Positions 20,663 through 21,723 of a stretch of DNA of 21,723 nt are shown in pieces. The stretch lies in the IMG/VR virus record IMGVR_UViG_3300010354_000790, positions 1 to 21,723 of that record; one strand, 5' to 3'. How positions within the stretch are numbered: the first letter of the stretch is position 1; each line of letters starts with the position of its first letter. Source of the DNA: a virus. The notes beneath the pieces are model-generated. The model made no database searches, had not been told where the DNA came from, and saw nothing but the letters and a program-made list of their open reading frames with translations. Both the position numbers and the translations under genes were made by a program.

Positions 20663-21581
20663 ATTTGTCTATACTCTTTTCAATTAACTTATCTAATTTA
20701 TCTGCATTCCATATGGCACTAACAATTAATTGATAACTTGGCTTGTTATCATAATCTATTCCATATAAATGTGTTCCATTACTCCAACAAACACTATTAG
20801 TATCCATTGGCTGCTTTATGTAAGTAGTATCACCTGATTCTATATGAGTCAAATACATTGTTGGTTTTACATTTTCGTCGTGTAATAATACTCTAAATTC
20901 AGTAGGACATTTCCAAACCCAGGTCTGCTCTCTATGGGGCAACACATCTGCTATTGGTTCAACAATCATAACTGTGTTCAATACAGATATAGGAAATGTA
21001 TCCATTATTTGAACTAAAATATTATTAAAGAATTTGTGCTTGAATAATTTTTTAGTAAATGTTCCTTGTGCATGTCGACCCTGACCATAGCCCGAACTTG
21101 TTGAATAGATTGGCAGTTCTAAGCGGCCTTTAACATAAAGATCATGAATATTGAAATCTAAAGTTGCATTACTGTGAATATGCAGGCCATTAAATTCTAC
21201 TCTTTTAAAACTACTTTGATCACCTAATGGATGATCATTTTCACCCCATGGTTCGTCTTCACTAGGTAATAGACGTTTAATCTCAATTTTTTCTTTATTC
21301 CAAATCTCTTTGAATTCTTCGAGATCAGTTAATTCTATCTTTGGAATATCTAAAAATGTATAATGTAGATTTTTATATTTTTCACCTAACCGTAAAAATT
21401 TTGATTGATAGTCTTGACTAATAGGAAAGGTGGGACTCCAACTAGCACCAGTCCATTCTCCATAACTTTGAAAACATGGACCTATTTTAGTTTTACTTGC
21501 ATTTAGTTTGGTATGATCAAATTGATCTTTAGAATATTTTAGTCTAGCTTGATCGATTAATTGTTGTTTATCCAAGATCAT
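20637..21581 (-). CDS. Asp/Asn-hydroxylase-like oxygenase with extended N-terminus
   Basis: A 314-residue protein. Its C-terminal part resembles the aspartyl/asparaginyl beta-hydroxylase class of 2OG-Fe(II) enzymes: VLPHREQTW (213-221), then TEFRVLLHDEN (227-237), and the distal histidine in CWSNGTHLYGIDYDNKPSYQ (265-284). The first ligand pair is H216-x-E218, with Glu instead of the usual Asp, a conservative change found in some non-heme iron sites. The N-terminal 200 residues are mixed and I cannot assign a fold. It overlaps the next gene to the left by 26 bp. The end of another minus-strand gene overlaps its start by 14 bp and ends in a similar WSNG segment, suggesting duplication. Confidence 0.6.
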   Translation of the reverse strand: MILDKQQLIDQARLKYSKDQFDHTKLNASKTKIGPCFQSYGEWTGASWSPTFPISQDYQSKFLRLGEKYKNLHYTFLDIPKIELTDLEEFKEIWNKEKIEIKRLLPSEDEPWGENDHPLGDQSSFKRVEFNGLHIHSNATLDFNIHDLYVKGRLELPIYSTSSGYGQGRHAQGTFTKKLFKHKFFNNILVQIMDTFPISVLNTVMIVEPIADVLPHREQTWVWKCPTEFRVLLHDENVKPTMYLTHIESGDTTYIKQPMDTNSVCWSNGTHLYGIDYDNKPSYQLIVSAIWNADKLDKLIEKSIDKYGILLEVH

Positions 21582-21723
21582 AATTTAATTTGTCTTTATA
21601 TTTGTTTATACTACGATCAAATAGATCAGCAGATTTTTGGCTGTGTTGCGGACCAGTTACACACATTATGAGTTTTCTTTTACCATGATATGTGCTACCA
21701 TGAAACATTTTTCCATTACTCCA
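21568..21723 (-). CDS. Partial oxygenase-like protein, C-terminal 51 residues
   Basis: Only the last 51 residues of a minus-strand gene are inside the window; the rest lies to the right. The visible part begins WSNGKMFHGSTYHGKRKLIMCV and ends in a charged helix (DLFDRSINKYKDKLNYDLG). The WSNG-x-x-x-x-G segment and the following strand match the same place in the neighbouring 314-aa oxygenase (WSNGTHLYGIDYDNK), and both end with a D-x-S-I-x-KY-type helix. It overlaps the neighbour's start by 14 bp. I therefore read it as a tandem relative; the distal metal histidine would be H8 or H13 of the visible part. Confidence 0.5.
   Translation of the reverse strand, partial: WSNGKMFHGSTYHGKRKLIMCVTGPQHSQKSADLFDRSINKYKDKLNYDLG

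Overview
The window reads as part of an AT-rich genome of a T4-like tailed phage (a marine-type myovirus, of the kind infecting cyanobacteria, SAR11 or similar hosts). The evidence is a T4-type replication set (UvsW helicase, gp61-type primase, gp41-type DnaB helicase, a possible clamp-loader A subunit). Further support comes from T4-type late-promoter octamers (TATAAATA), an almost complete lack of intergenic DNA, stop/start overlaps of 1-4 bp throughout, and several small conserved proteins that I recognise by sequence feel from marine T4-like phages. The host cannot be named from this window. I see no tRNA, rRNA, CRISPR array, integrase or IS element. The longest gene-free stretch is about 65 bp (18523-18587).

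Layout. (1) 1-1882, minus strand: a surface-chemistry block of a GT-A-like glycosyltransferase, a class I methyltransferase and an FkbM-type methyltransferase cut by the left edge. (2) 1921-5946, plus strand: a capsule-type glycosyltransferase-like gene, then a consensus sigma-70 promoter, a protein with a DEHE box, UvsW and a conserved hypothetical protein. (3) 5953-9705: an accessory cassette of cupin, GT25-like transferase, radical SAM enzyme, methyltransferase and GT-B glycosyltransferase. (4) 9689-12886: eight genes joined by overlaps. They include a 2OG-Fe(II) oxygenase-like protein, a clamp-loader-A-like protein, a zinc-finger protein, a 193-aa miniature relative of the DNA polymerase III alpha catalytic core, and a second GT25-like protein. 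(5) 12883-14103: a minus-strand conserved gene facing a virion-type structural gene, with late promoters overlapping between them. (6) 14113-18086: primase, a 37-aa microprotein, a NodU/CmcH-type carbamoyltransferase and the replicative helicase, started by a second sigma-70-like promoter. (7) 18097-20123: a less AT-rich group with one single-pass membrane protein and two tiny membrane proteins of 29 and 28 aa. (8) 20105-21723, minus strand: a run of 2OG-Fe(II) oxygenase-like genes, two of them apparently tandem relatives.

How they fit together. The replication proteins (UvsW, primase, helicase, perhaps clamp loader and mini-DnaE) are interleaved with sugar, carbamoyl, methyl and hydroxyl transfer enzymes. 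Two explanations remain open: modification of phage DNA bases, or remodelling of host or virion surface glycans. The two best observations are the miniature DnaE-like protein and two sigma-70-like promoters placed so that transcription should begin at, or within a base or two of, the start codon (leaderless messages) ahead of replication genes.
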